Shown here one piece after another: positions 20,755-30,370 of a DNA stretch of 64,000 bases. The number at the start of each line of letters is the position of its first letter. The first letter of the stretch is position 1. The stretch lies in assembly GCA_019636555.1 (NCBI GenBank), contig JAHBXH010000001.1:3258928-3322927 (forward strand), written 5' to 3'. The notes beneath the pieces are model-generated. The model did no database searches. It worked only from the letters and a program-made list of their open reading frames with translations, and had not been told where the DNA came from. The translations under genes were made by a program, and so were the position numbers. This stretch comes from Phycisphaeraceae bacterium. Its GTDB lineage: Bacteria; Planctomycetota; Phycisphaerae; Phycisphaerales; UBA1924.

Positions 20755-21453
20755 CTAGTCCCAGTCTTCTTCGCTGTCGCCGATCTGAACCTCGACGCCA
20801 ATCAGGGGGAGCGTCGTCGCTTGGCGCACGGGGTCGTAATTGCGGTAGATCCCGTAGGAAAAACCGGCAATCAGTAACGCCGCCGCCGCACCGACGAGCG
20901 GCCGGCTCAAACGGATCGAGTCTTCAACCGGCCCAACTCGCTTGCCATCAATCATGCTGAGCGCGATCCACTCGCGATGACGCAGCGTGTGCAGCGCAAC
21001 GCCGAGCAGGTGCGCGACGATGAGCGCGATCATCGCGTAGGCGAGCCATTCGTGCAGCGGACGCAGGTTCTTTTTTCCCGAGCCGACCGCGATGCCGGTG
21101 AACACCTGCGCAAGGGTCAGCGCGATCATCGCGAAGATCACCCACGCCGAGCCCGGGTTGTGACCCATGAACCGGGTTTCTCTGAAGCGCAGCGCATCCC
21201 GGAAATACTTCAGCACCCGGCGCGGCCCGAACGCGAACGCGCCGAAACGCGCGTGGCGCGTACCGGCGAAACCCCAGATCAGGCGCAGCACCACCATCCA
21301 CGCGAGCGCGAGGCCGATGAGGCTGTGATAGGCAAAGGTGGAACCGAGCTTTGAACTCAGGAGCGCAATCGCCAGCGCGCCGATCCAGCCCGCGGCGAAG
21401 CAGAAGTGAAAGACCCGGATCGGCCAGTCCCAGATTCGGACCACACGCGACAT
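20755..21453 (-). CDS. Cytochrome b561-type membrane protein
   Basis: 232 residues. It begins VVRIWDWPIRVFHFCFAAGW, typical of the diheme cytochrome b of the b561/Ni-hydrogenase group. Four membrane segments follow, with candidate heme ligands His in VFHF, YHSLIG, LHEWLAYAM and VAHLLGVALHTL. A final anchor (LVGAAAALLIAGFSYGIYR) precedes an acidic tail (GDSEEDWD). Such proteins carry electrons across the membrane for a partner oxidoreductase or c-type cytochrome; no partner gene is adjacent. ATG 21453 starts directly at the conserved N-terminus. Confidence 0.85.
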   Translation of the reverse strand: MSRVVRIWDWPIRVFHFCFAAGWIGALAIALLSSKLGSTFAYHSLIGLALAWMVVLRLIWGFAGTRHARFGAFAFGPRRVLKYFRDALRFRETRFMGHNPGSAWVIFAMIALTLAQVFTGIAVGSGKKNLRPLHEWLAYAMIALIVAHLLGVALHTLRHREWIALSMIDGKRVGPVEDSIRLSRPLVGAAAALLIAGFSYGIYRNYDPVRQATTLPLIGVEVQIGDSEEDWD

Positions 21454-21520
21454 CGCACACTCCAGCGCACACGGCATCGTTCGACGCATCGCGCAGCCCA
21501 AGTGTACCGAATCGTGATGT

Positions 21521-22783
21521 TCAGCGCGGGCGCGGCAGCAGATTGAACTCACGACGCAAAGTCGCGGTGATCGGCGGGTACATCATTTCGAAGCGCGAAC
21601 CGACGAAGTCGTCGATCGATTGTCCGATCCGTCCGGTCGCATCCGCCACCATCGACGTGTACCACGGCATGTACGCGCAGAGCGTTCCATCCAGACCGTG
21701 CGGCAACGTGTGCGCGGTTTCGGCGAGCGGCAGCGATTGACGGTCGAAGTCGGCTTCGTTGTTGACGTGCGGGAAGAGAAGTCGATCGAGCAGCAGGGTC
21801 TTGGGCTGCCTGTCGAGCCTGATGTCCTTGTGGATGAACAGGTCGAACATCACGCGCTCGACGGGGATGTTGAGCAGCACCATGAAGCCGGCGGTTTCGG
21901 GTGTTTCGGAATAGCGGTCGTAGAGCCGGCGCAGTCGCGTGCCGAAGACGCACGTTGTGAGACCCTCGTTACCGACGGGGCCCGTCGCGAGTTCGAAGCG
22001 CCGGTAACCGCCCGACTCGACCATGCGGATGTCGGGCTCGGCGGGATTCGAAAATTTCTTGTAGACCTGCGCCTTGCCCTCGCCGGAACCGCTCGGATCG
22101 AGCGGCTCTTTCGAAAACTTCATCACTTCGCCGGTCGACTTGTGCACCGCTTCGTAGCTGAGCGGCACCGCCTGCGTGCGGAGACGACGGAAACCGACGA
22201 AACCGTTCACGTGCCCGGCGTCGAGCATGTTCGGATCGTTCGGAGAAGGAAAGACAAACACGGTGACGAAGCGGACGCGCGCTTGAACGCCCCACGTGCC
22301 GCAGGCGCCCTCGAAGAGTTTGCGTCGAACTTTCTCGGCTTCGGCGGTCGCTTTGATGTCGCCGTGATTGGCCATCAGCATCGCGAGCGTCTTGCGATCG
22401 CCCGAGCACGACGCCAGCGCCGCTTCGAAATCGCGGAGCGCCGCCTGCGCCGAATCGATCGCGGATTCCGGCGCGCCCTTCACGCGGCACGCATCGAGAA
22501 ACTTTGCCATGCTCTGCGCGCCGGGAACGTCGCTCGCGGCGAGCGTCGGGTTTGATTCCTGCACCATCCTGGTGAGTCGCCACGTGAGCCCGCGGTTGAT
22601 CCCGAGTTCGCGAGCGGATTCGCGGGTCTTGGTCGGATCGACCCCGACGAGCGCGAACAAGCCGGCGACCTCTGCCCTGGCTCGGTGGAAGGCGGTAATG
22701 ACGCTTTCCAGCGTCCCACCCCGCTCCTCTGTCAAAGAGTTGAGCTTTTCTCGGACCTTTTGTTGTGGACTGATGGTTGACAT
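21521..22783 (-). CDS. Unrecognised conserved-looking protein with HTH-like N-terminal region
   Basis: 420 residues, soluble. I do not recognise the family. Residues about 45-75 (TRESARELGINRGLTWRLTR) resemble a helix-turn-helix of the kind that reads cell-state signals. The rest is a mixed alpha/beta domain with no catalytic pattern (for example LNIPVERVMFDLFIHKDI and LPLAETAHTLPHGLDGTLCA). ATG 22783 is taken as the start. A perfect 14-bp palindrome lies 98 bases upstream, which would fit an autoregulated DNA-binding protein, but this is inference. Confidence 0.6.
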   Translation of the reverse strand: MSTISPQQKVREKLNSLTEERGGTLESVITAFHRARAEVAGLFALVGVDPTKTRESARELGINRGLTWRLTRMVQESNPTLAASDVPGAQSMAKFLDACRVKGAPESAIDSAQAALRDFEAALASCSGDRKTLAMLMANHGDIKATAEAEKVRRKLFEGACGTWGVQARVRFVTVFVFPSPNDPNMLDAGHVNGFVGFRRLRTQAVPLSYEAVHKSTGEVMKFSKEPLDPSGSGEGKAQVYKKFSNPAEPDIRMVESGGYRRFELATGPVGNEGLTTCVFGTRLRRLYDRYSETPETAGFMVLLNIPVERVMFDLFIHKDIRLDRQPKTLLLDRLLFPHVNNEADFDRQSLPLAETAHTLPHGLDGTLCAYMPWYTSMVADATGRIGQSIDDFVGSRFEMMYPPITATLRREFNLLPRPR

Positions 22784-22880
22784 ATTTGTCTCTGGCCCCC
22801 CACCCACGATCTGGCAAGCCGGTAGCTGTTCGGAGTATAGCGAGCGGCACGCCGAAATCCCAGAAAAATGTCACACAAAT

Positions 22881-22894
22881 TGTCAATATTGACA
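22881..22894. promoter_or_regulatory. Perfect 14-bp palindrome TGTCAATATTGACA, candidate operator
   Basis: It lies between the divergent genes at 22783 and 22994. It includes a TTGACA-like hexamer and is followed at once by CTTGACTGG. A regulator bound here could control either gene. Confidence 0.6.
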
Positions 22895-22993
22895 CTTGAC
22901 TGGACGTCTCAAATCGTTTAACGTCCTAAATCAAAGGCAGGGAGGCGTCTTCCTAGCCCTCGGTTTCCCACACAGTAAGAGGAGAGAACTCCC

Positions 22994-23641
22994 ATGCGTC
23001 CCAATCACGTTTCCCTTGTCGCCGCCACGGTTTGCGCCGCTATCGCCGGGACCGCCAGCGCGGCGATCAACATCACGCAGACGACGGCTGCCGCCCCAAC
23101 CTACGGGACGACGCTGAACTTTGATGAGCCCGGCACTCCGACCGGGACCGTCCCGTCCAACTCGTTTGCCTCGTACGGGATCACGAACTTCGGCACCGGC
23201 GACAATGCGAACGTGGTCGACATCGGCGCGTACAACACGGCGCCCGGCTACAGCTGGCTTGGTACGGGCAACTCGGCCCATGGCTCATACGGGCTGTACA
23301 TGAACTTCTCGTCGCAGTTGAGCGCCTTCAGCTGCCAGTATTGGGACGACTCGGGCCCGGGCTCGTTCTTCGGCGGCGGCGCGGCTGTTGTCGCCCTGAA
23401 GAACGGCGTGGAAGTCGGATCGCTCTTTCTCACCAACCCGGCGTTCAGCCCCACCGCGAAGTCGTGGATCAATATCACGACGACCAGCGGCTCGACCTTC
23501 GACGAAGTCCGGCTTGTCGGCTTCGGGTTCTTCCCGCAGGCGTACGCGGACAACCTCTCGTGGGACCAGGTGCCCGCGCCCTCCACGGCGGGATTGCTCG
23601 CCCTGTCGGGAATCGTTGCGTGCCGCCGTCGGCGCGCTTGA
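22994..23641 (+). CDS. Secreted PEP-CTERM-type protein
   Basis: 215 residues. A signal peptide (LVAATVCAAIAGTASA) is followed by a beta domain (LNFDEPGTPTG, WINITTTSGSTFDEVRLVGF) and a C-terminal tail of sorting-signal form: VPAPSTAGLLALSGIVA followed by CRRRRA. In other bacteria such tails are processed by an exosortase; none is in this window. The ATG follows AAGAGGAGAG. The fold suggests a structural or adhesive surface protein. Confidence 0.8.
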   Translation: MRPNHVSLVAATVCAAIAGTASAAINITQTTAAAPTYGTTLNFDEPGTPTGTVPSNSFASYGITNFGTGDNANVVDIGAYNTAPGYSWLGTGNSAHGSYGLYMNFSSQLSAFSCQYWDDSGPGSFFGGGAAVVALKNGVEVGSLFLTNPAFSPTAKSWINITTTSGSTFDEVRLVGFGFFPQAYADNLSWDQVPAPSTAGLLALSGIVACRRRRA

Positions 23642-23741
23642 GTCGGTTTCCCCATTTTCTGAAGCGCATCGTCCAACCGGCGATGCGCCTCCTTCGTTTC
23701 GTGCTTCGCGTCACCTCACTCAACGAAATCGGAACTCGCTC

Positions 23742-25049
23742 ATGAAGAATCCTTGTTTTGCTGGAATGGCTTTCTGTGTCTTTACCGCGTGCGGCGCGGC
23801 GTCGGCAGCGCCCTGGATCGAGCTGCTGCCCCAGGGCTACTACGTGACGGACCTGTCGTGGGATGGAACCGCGGCAACGGGCAACATTACGGGCGATGGC
23901 TCGTATGAGACGTTCCGCTGGACGCACGACAATGGAGTCGTGGCGCTCGGTCGCGCATCGGTTCCGGCGCTGGGCGTCGGCGGCGGCTCGCCCGACATCT
24001 CATACAACGGCGACAGGGTTTCGGCGATGATCGTCGCATCGGACTATTCGATGGCGACCATGGGCCGGTGGACACTGGGGGGCGACTGGGAAGAAGCCTT
24101 CAATCCATTGCCTGCGAATGTGTACCTGCTCGATCAGGTGTCGTCTACGGCGTGGGGACTCTCGGGCGACGGGCGCTTTGTCTCGGGCTACTACCAGAAG
24201 GTGGGCGTGGGCGTGCAGGCGTGCGAATGGTCGCCCGATGGGACGCTGATCGATTTGCCCACAGCGCCGGGCAAGCGCGGGCGCGCGAACGCCATGAGCT
24301 ATGACGGTTCGGTGGTCGGCGGCTGGGAGGATGAGGGCCCTGGTCCGTGGCTTCCAACCGTGTGGCGCTCGGGCGTGAAGCACTCGCTTGTTTCGACCAG
24401 CCTCGGCTCGACGATGGTGCAGGGCGTCAACCTCGATGGCTCGGTCGTCGTTGGTGACGCTCCGGACGAATTCCTTGTGATGAAGGCCGCGGTTGTCTGG
24501 CGTTGGAACGGGAACGAGTACGTCCAGCAGTTCAATGGGTATCTGCCGGAGACGACTTTCGGCTGGGGGAGCGCGCGGTTCACGAGCGTGACCGACGACG
24601 GGAACACCGCCGTGGGCTCCAATTACTTCGCGTTCAATCCCTTTCAGGGCGGAGACGCGATCATCTGGACGCCCGAGACCGGCTTGATGAGCGGGCTGGA
24701 CTTCCTCGCTTCGCTGAATCTTGAAGTGCCCGAGGGCCTGTGGCTGCGCGATTTCCAGAGCATTTCGCCGGACGGTTCGGTCATTGCCGCGGCGGGTCTT
24801 GTGATTGAAAACGGCCTGAGCCAATCGTTCCTGATCCATCTGAAAGAGCCGTGCCCGGCGGACCTGAACAACGACCGCATGGTGGAAGACTCCGATTTCG
24901 TGCAGTTCGCAAACGCGTACGACCTGCTCGACTGCGCCGACCCGGCGATGCCCTTGCGTTGCCCGGCGGATCTGAACCGTGACGGCATCGTCGACGACAG
25001 CGACTTTGTGCTGTTTGCCGGCGCGTACGACGCGCTTCTCTGCCCCTGA
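23742..25049 (+). CDS. Secreted HAF-repeat protein with dockerin-like tail (paralogue 1)
   Basis: 435 residues. The signal peptide (MAFCVFTACGAASA) is followed by repeats of the HAF type, each around a phrase such as LSWDGTAATGNITGDGSYET, AWGLSGDGRFVSGYYQ, AMSYDGSVVGGWED and VNLDGSVVVGDAPDE, which suggests a propeller of about 40-residue blades. The tail has CPADLNNDRMVEDSDFVQF (a weak first loop) and CPADLNRDGIVDDSDFVLF, ending DALLCP. The next gene encodes a close relative of the same length, so this is a tandem duplication. The earlier frame start is not used: ATG 23742 begins the signal peptide. Confidence 0.85.
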   Translation: MKNPCFAGMAFCVFTACGAASAAPWIELLPQGYYVTDLSWDGTAATGNITGDGSYETFRWTHDNGVVALGRASVPALGVGGGSPDISYNGDRVSAMIVASDYSMATMGRWTLGGDWEEAFNPLPANVYLLDQVSSTAWGLSGDGRFVSGYYQKVGVGVQACEWSPDGTLIDLPTAPGKRGRANAMSYDGSVVGGWEDEGPGPWLPTVWRSGVKHSLVSTSLGSTMVQGVNLDGSVVVGDAPDEFLVMKAAVVWRWNGNEYVQQFNGYLPETTFGWGSARFTSVTDDGNTAVGSNYFAFNPFQGGDAIIWTPETGLMSGLDFLASLNLEVPEGLWLRDFQSISPDGSVIAAAGLVIENGLSQSFLIHLKEPCPADLNNDRMVEDSDFVQFANAYDLLDCADPAMPLRCPADLNRDGIVDDSDFVLFAGAYDALLCP

Positions 25050-25052
25050 CCG

Positions 25053-25083
25053 CGGCCCGCGCCGCGGAAAACCGCGCGGGCCG
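25053..25083 (+). terminator. Strong GC hairpin between the two HAF paralogues
   Basis: CGGCCCGCG and CGCGGGCCG pair perfectly around an inner CGG-AAAA-CCG stem-loop, just after the stop at 25049. There is no T run, so it may be an attenuator or mRNA 3' end rather than a full terminator. Confidence 0.45.
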
Positions 25084-25173
25084 AATGTCCTCTCTCTCCA
25101 GTCGAGGTGTGCCGCCGAAGGGCGCCTCGCCTCATTTCCATCGATCCATTTACTCCGAACAAAGGATAACTGC

Positions 25174-26475
25174 ATGCGCCCCCGACTTGCTCTGTGCGTT
25201 GCGTCTTCATTCGCCGCGATCGCGTTTGCGGGGGCCGCCTTCGCGGCGCCGACGGTGACGCTGCTCCCCTCCGGTGAGTTTGTCTCGAGTTTGTCATACG
25301 ACGGAACGGTTGCCTGCGGCAACATCGTCTGGGACGGTTCGTACGAAACGTTCCGCTGGACGGCGGCGGGCGGAATCGTTCGGCTCGGCAGAGACACGGT
25401 GATTCCGATCGGGCGCGGTGCGGGCACGCCCGACATTTCCTACAACGGAAACCAGGTTTCAGCGTCGATCCTGAGTTCGGACTTCCAACTGACTCAAGGT
25501 CTGTGGGACATCGGAAACGGTTGGACCGAAACGATGCCCCCGCCGCCCGCGGACGGAGCGCTTGTAGACGACGGCTACGGCTCGGCTTGGGGTCTCTCCG
25601 GCAACGGGCAAGTTGTCACGGGTTTCTTCTGGAGCGCGGCGTACCGAGCTATTGCTTCATCGTGGTCTGAATCGAGCGGCGTACTCGCGCTCGGGCAAAC
25701 GGCGGGTCGCAGCGCACGCGCCAACGCGACGAACTACGACGGCTCAGTGACCTGCGGCTGGGAAGAGGGCGAAACGGGTTCCTGGTTCCCGCGCGCGTGG
25801 CGCAACGGAACGAAGTATGAGCTGAGCAACGTCGATGGCGGCGTGACCGCGGCCGAAGGAATCAACGGAGACGGCTCACTCATCGTCGGCAGTTCGGCCG
25901 ACGAGAACACAGCGCTGAATGTCGCCACGATCTGGACCTGGAACGGCTCCGGGTACGACGCTCAGCAGGTCGGCGCTCTGCCGGACACGCTCCCGGGTTT
26001 CGGACAGGCGATTCTGCTTGCGATCACCAACGACGGTTCGCTGGCGGTGGGCGTCAATCAGTATTCGTGGGGGAACACCGAGGGCATGGTGTGGACGCAG
26101 GGCACCGGGCTCATCTCGGCGGCGGCGTACTTCGCGATGGTCGGCGTCGTTCTTCCGGATGGATATGCGGTTGCGGATTGCTACAACGTTTCGGCGGACG
26201 GCTCGACGATCAACGCGACGATCTTCGACAACGAAACGTTCAACTACTACTCGGCGATCATCCGCCTGCGCCAGCCATGCCCGGGCGACTTGAACAACGA
26301 CGGGCAGGTTGATGATTCGGACTTCGTCTCGTTCGCGGCTCAGTACGACGTGCTCGAGTGCGCGAGCGCTTCGATGACGGGTTACTGCCGCGCGGACATG
26401 AACAGCGACGAGTACGTGGACGATGCGGACTTCGTGCTGTTCGCGCAGGCGTACGACCAGCTTGTGTGTCCTTGA
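25174..26475 (+). CDS. Secreted HAF-repeat protein with dockerin-like tail (paralogue 2)
   Basis: 433 residues. Signal peptide (VASSFAAIAFAGAAFA), then blades aligned one to one with the upstream gene: LSYDGTVACGNIVWDGSYET, AWGLSGNGQVVTGFFW, ATNYDGSVTCGWEEG and INGDGSLIVGSSADEN. The tail is CPGDLNNDGQVDDSDFVSF and CRADMNSDEYVDDADFVLF, ending DQLVCP. Divergence between the two copies is clear over their whole length, so the duplication is not recent. An AAAGGATAA site precedes ATG 25174. Confidence 0.85.
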   Translation: MRPRLALCVASSFAAIAFAGAAFAAPTVTLLPSGEFVSSLSYDGTVACGNIVWDGSYETFRWTAAGGIVRLGRDTVIPIGRGAGTPDISYNGNQVSASILSSDFQLTQGLWDIGNGWTETMPPPPADGALVDDGYGSAWGLSGNGQVVTGFFWSAAYRAIASSWSESSGVLALGQTAGRSARANATNYDGSVTCGWEEGETGSWFPRAWRNGTKYELSNVDGGVTAAEGINGDGSLIVGSSADENTALNVATIWTWNGSGYDAQQVGALPDTLPGFGQAILLAITNDGSLAVGVNQYSWGNTEGMVWTQGTGLISAAAYFAMVGVVLPDGYAVADCYNVSADGSTINATIFDNETFNYYSAIIRLRQPCPGDLNNDGQVDDSDFVSFAAQYDVLECASASMTGYCRADMNSDEYVDDADFVLFAQAYDQLVCP

Positions 26476-26545
26476 TGGAATCAGGAGGATCGGCACATCG
26501 CCGATTCTCGGTGAGAGGGGCGTTTCTTACCTTTGAGGAGAAAGT

Positions 26546-27202
26546 ATGAACAAGGTTCTCATTTCGGCGGGGCTTGCATCGTTTCTATCTGCCGCGGCGG
26601 GTGCGGCGATCTTTCAGGTCGAAATCTTCGGCGACATCTACTACAACGGGATCCGCAACGGCGGCCCGCTCGACCGGGCGAATGTGCCGGCCGGTTCGAA
26701 GGCGGTGATCCACTTCCTGCTTGATTCGAATCTGTACTTGAACGATCCGGACGGATTGCCGACGCGCGGATACACAATCAATCAATCGTCGTTCAGCGCG
26801 ACGTACGGCAGCGCAACGGTCGGGATTCAGAATCCCTTCCCGGCCGGGCAGACTCCGATGTTCGTCCTTCGCAACAACGATCCGGCGGTGGACGGATTCT
26901 TCCTTTCGACGGGCACGGCGTATCCGTGGCCGATTCCGACGAGCGAACCGGGCGTCTTCGGCCAGTTCGGCGTGTACTTCAATGTGGGGTACGTCGGCAC
27001 CACGCTCTCGACGCTGAACATCGCGGACGCCGTGGGCACGTACGACTACACCGGCCTCAACAACTTCGGATTCTCGACGGACGACGGCGGGAACGATGCG
27101 ATGGGAATCGATTTCACTCGCATGGTCATCTCGGAAGTGCCGGCCCCGGCCACGCTCGCGGTGATGCTGCCGCTGACGCTGATTCGGCGGCGTCGGCGCT
27201 AA
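26546..27202 (+). CDS. Secreted PEP-CTERM-type protein
   Basis: 218 residues. Signal peptide (VLISAGLASFLSAAAGAA), a beta domain (FQVEIFGDIYYNGIRNGG, GFFLSTGTAYPWPIPTSE), then the tail VPAPATLAVMLPLTL with RRRRR. It shares the VPAP tail with the gene at 22994 but not the body. A strong GAGGAGAAAG site precedes the ATG. It is separated from the HAF genes by 70 bases on the same strand and is followed by a hairpin. Confidence 0.8.
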   Translation: MNKVLISAGLASFLSAAAGAAIFQVEIFGDIYYNGIRNGGPLDRANVPAGSKAVIHFLLDSNLYLNDPDGLPTRGYTINQSSFSATYGSATVGIQNPFPAGQTPMFVLRNNDPAVDGFFLSTGTAYPWPIPTSEPGVFGQFGVYFNVGYVGTTLSTLNIADAVGTYDYTGLNNFGFSTDDGGNDAMGIDFTRMVISEVPAPATLAVMLPLTLIRRRRR

Positions 27203-27551
27203 CTCGGGCAAACATCAAGCTCTCCACGAGGACGATCGCGGCGCGATCGTCCTTCTTCATTTGTGGCCGGACTGGGGCCGCGGCGGACCGGCATGGCGGG
27301 TTTGTCGTTATGAAGAGGGCGCTCACGCGAAAGCTTGAACGGCCGGGCGCCAAAGCAGCGGCCCGACCGTCTTTCACGTAGTCTGTTGAGGAATGTCGGT
27401 ATTCCTGCGGAACCCCGTCTCGGGCCGGGGCGAATGGTCGATCGGCTCGGGAACAAGGAAACGATTTGGGGTCGTTTCGGGACGATGGCAAGCGGTGGCA
27501 TCGTACGGGGCGGCGGGTGCGCGTTCGCGCAGTTACTTTTGGGGTTCTGAC
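27203..27551. other. Intergenic region
   Basis: No gene is seen. The stretch opens with the hairpin at 27229-27253 and presumably ends with the promoter of the 27552 gene. No clear -35/-10 pair is recognised. Confidence 0.5.
27229..27253 (+). terminator. Probable terminator after the PEP-CTERM gene
   Basis: AGGACGATCGC and GCGATCGTCCT pair perfectly around a 3-base loop, followed by TCTTCATTT. Confidence 0.65.
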
Positions 27552-30281
27552 ATGAGTATTCGATTGGTGGGTGTTCTCGCTGCGGCGGGAGTGGCAGCAT
27601 TTTGCGGCAATTCGACGTGGGCGCAAACTGGTTGCCAAGGGCGATTTGATGGTGGACTAGGACATCCGGGGGCCACACGAATTTCTGGTCCGATTCGAGC
27701 ACTGACCAAATGGGATCCGGATGGAGGCGGACCGGCGGCACAGTTGCTTGTGGCTGGCGGCGGAATGACTGCCGCCGGGTGGACGCAGTTTCTGGGAACG
27801 GATGGAATCGCGGGGTGGGATGGAGAATCCTGGCGTCCAATCGGACTGGGAATGACCAAGGCCGTCACGGCATTGGCGGTCTACCGAGGGGAGCTTTACG
27901 CCGCGGGAGCGCTGGCATCGGAAGCATATTCGTTTGCGCCCGCGCTCTCTGGAATCGCTCGATGGGACGGGGCGCGATGGCGCCCCTTGCCGGGAACCCC
28001 GTCGGGGTTGATTGCGAGTTCGCTAGTCGTCCAGGATGACGCACTGATTGTTGCGAGCACCAAAGACATCGTGCTCGGCGGCGCGAACGTCGGGGGAGTC
28101 GTGCGGTTCGATGGCGCGGCATGGCGCGGTTTCGGCAACAGCCCAAGTCCCTCGGGGGTTCGATGTATTGCTGTTTACAACAACGAGCTTTACGTGGGAG
28201 GCGATTTCACGGCGATCGGATCAACCACACTCAATCACCTTGCGCGATGGGATGGTGCTGTGTGGCAGCCGGTCGGTGGAGCAATCCCCGGCGTGACCGG
28301 AACGGTACCCGACCCGAACTATGTCGAGGCTTCGATCCTGACGATGCGTGCTTTCGACAACAGTCTGGTAGTGGCGGGCATGTTCAATTCGGCGGGCGGG
28401 GTCCCGGCGACCTGCATAGCTGCGTGGGACGGTTCGGCGTTTCACTCGCTTGGATCGGGGTTGACAAGCGACCATGTGGAAGCGCTTGGTGAGTTCGGCG
28501 GAAAACTCGCCGTCGGCGGCACCTTCAAAGCCGTCGGGGGCATTGGTGTTCAAACGGCGCTCGCTTTTTGGAATGGGCTCTCGTGGGAAGTTCCGCCTCC
28601 TTCGTTCATTCAAGCGAAGGGGGGGACGCTCAAGGACTTGTTCGCCTTCGAAGAGTTCGAAGGGTCGCTATATTTCGGAGGTTATTTCTCTCCGAATTCC
28701 GCGCTTGACGACTACAGGTACTCAACGCACGTCGCGCGGTTGTCGAATGCGGGTATCCCGCAGCCTCTTACACCATTGCCCGGCTCGTGGGCGGACGGAC
28801 TGATTACCTTCAACGAGAAATTGTATTTGTACGGCGTGTTTTCCCAAAATTCGATCAACGCGCAATCGCCCTCGCTCGCAACTGTCGACGGGACGCGCGT
28901 GGATCTTGTCGGGGGAAACATGACGCCCATCATCAGCCCGGAAACGCCGGAATCGGGCCAGATCGCCCGCTTGCGTGACGCGGTCGTCGCGGACAACAAG
29001 CTGATCTTCGTGGGCGCTTTTTCAAGCATCGACGGCGTGACAGCACGATCGATCGCCGCATTTGACGGGCAGAATTGGACGCCGGTAGTCCCCGCGGGCC
29101 TACCGGATTCCACATCCCTTCATTCGATCGCGTCTATGGAAGGATCGCTAATCATGGGCGGCGTGTTCGCCAATGCCGTGACCGCCGAGGGCCCGGCTTC
29201 AAATGTGGTTCGTTGGGATGGAACGGTTCTTCACTCCATGGGGCAATTGCCCGGGCCGGTATTCTGCCTTCGCGTCGTCGATGGGATTCTGTATGCCGGC
29301 ACGCCGTCGGATGCATTTCGATGGACGGGCTTTCAGTGGGAGCCGATGCGTTCGGGCGCCAATGTCGGAATCAGCAATGTCCGCGATTTCGCGAGCGACA
29401 ATGGCGCGCTCTTGGCGGCGACGGACTCTCGAATCTATTCCTGGGCGTCCGGCGCGTGGGTTTCTCAATCTGGCTCCGTTTCCGGAAATATTGCGTTTGC
29501 CCGGTACCAGAATCACCTGTATGCCGTTGGCTCCTTTGCGTCGGTTCTCAATGCAGTGAACATCTATCGCCGCAATGGAACAACCTGGCAAGCTATCGGA
29601 GCCTCCATCGACAATCCTCGCAACCAAACACCGGTTTTCACTTACTCGGCAGCCGCCGAGTACCGGGGAAAGCTCTACATCGCGGGATATCTCGGAAGTC
29701 CATCCGGTGGTGTCGTCAACGTGGCAAGTCCCAGCGGAATAATTCTGACGAGATACACCGAGGATTCGCGGCCGTTCTTCGAGGGCCAACCCGCGGACTC
29801 TCGGGCAACGCGAGGCACAGAGGCTCGCATGCAGGCATCGCTCGAGGCCGGCGCCGAGCGCCCGAGTGCTGTGACCTTCCAGTGGCGGCGCGACGGCGTT
29901 CCGATCAGTGAGGGTGTCGGCGGCGCTTCCGCCGGGGGCGGCACGGTTCAGGGCGCGACCAGCGCCACGCTGCACATTTTCGGCGTGCAGCCGTCGGACG
30001 CCGGTGCGTACGACGTGGTCGCGACCAGCGCCTGCGGCACGCAGCTCTCGGACAGCGGCATGCTGAAAGTGCGGATGATCGCGGCGGACATCAACGCCGA
30101 CGGGCTGGTGGACGATGCGGACTTTGCTCTGTTTGTCGTGCAATACGACACCATGATTTGCAATGACCCCGCGATGCCCGACGGGTGCTCCGCCGACTTC
30201 AACGGCGATGGCTTCGTGGACGATCAGGACTTCGTGTTGTTTGTTCCGGCGTACAACGTCCTGCTCGCAACGGGCGACTGA
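27552..30281 (+). CDS. Large secreted kelch-like propeller protein with Ig-like domain and dockerin-like tail
   Basis: 909 residues. Signal peptide (LVGVLAAAGVAAFCGNSTWA). About 700 residues of repeats follow, alternating a display phrase (for example ALAVYRGELYAAG, CIAVYNNELYVGGDFTAIG, RAFDNSLVVAGMFNSAG) with a W-D-G phrase (IARWDGARWRPL, LARWDGAVWQPVGG, IAAFDGQNWTPV), as in kelch or galactose-oxidase-like propellers. An Ig-like domain (about 745-840: VTFQWRRDGVPISEG, LHIFGVQPSDAGAYDVVATS) comes before two EF-loop repeats (INADGLVDDADFALF and FNGDGFVDDQDFVLF). It is likely a surface or secreted binding protein. ATG 27552 begins the signal peptide. Confidence 0.8.
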   Translation: MSIRLVGVLAAAGVAAFCGNSTWAQTGCQGRFDGGLGHPGATRISGPIRALTKWDPDGGGPAAQLLVAGGGMTAAGWTQFLGTDGIAGWDGESWRPIGLGMTKAVTALAVYRGELYAAGALASEAYSFAPALSGIARWDGARWRPLPGTPSGLIASSLVVQDDALIVASTKDIVLGGANVGGVVRFDGAAWRGFGNSPSPSGVRCIAVYNNELYVGGDFTAIGSTTLNHLARWDGAVWQPVGGAIPGVTGTVPDPNYVEASILTMRAFDNSLVVAGMFNSAGGVPATCIAAWDGSAFHSLGSGLTSDHVEALGEFGGKLAVGGTFKAVGGIGVQTALAFWNGLSWEVPPPSFIQAKGGTLKDLFAFEEFEGSLYFGGYFSPNSALDDYRYSTHVARLSNAGIPQPLTPLPGSWADGLITFNEKLYLYGVFSQNSINAQSPSLATVDGTRVDLVGGNMTPIISPETPESGQIARLRDAVVADNKLIFVGAFSSIDGVTARSIAAFDGQNWTPVVPAGLPDSTSLHSIASMEGSLIMGGVFANAVTAEGPASNVVRWDGTVLHSMGQLPGPVFCLRVVDGILYAGTPSDAFRWTGFQWEPMRSGANVGISNVRDFASDNGALLAATDSRIYSWASGAWVSQSGSVSGNIAFARYQNHLYAVGSFASVLNAVNIYRRNGTTWQAIGASIDNPRNQTPVFTYSAAAEYRGKLYIAGYLGSPSGGVVNVASPSGIILTRYTEDSRPFFEGQPADSRATRGTEARMQASLEAGAERPSAVTFQWRRDGVPISEGVGGASAGGGTVQGATSATLHIFGVQPSDAGAYDVVATSACGTQLSDSGMLKVRMIAADINADGLVDDADFALFVVQYDTMICNDPAMPDGCSADFNGDGFVDDQDFVLFVPAYNVLLATGD

Positions 30282-30370
30282 AACACCGTTCGGCGAATCT
30301 TCTCTTCGGGCCCGTGCTGGATGAACTCCAGCGCCCGATTCTCTTTTGGGTGATCGAGTACGCTGTCGCC

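Noticed and set aside
24000..25436. A minus-strand frame of 478 codons
   Set aside because: It is antisense to the HAF genes, with an Arg/His-rich product and no signal or domain.
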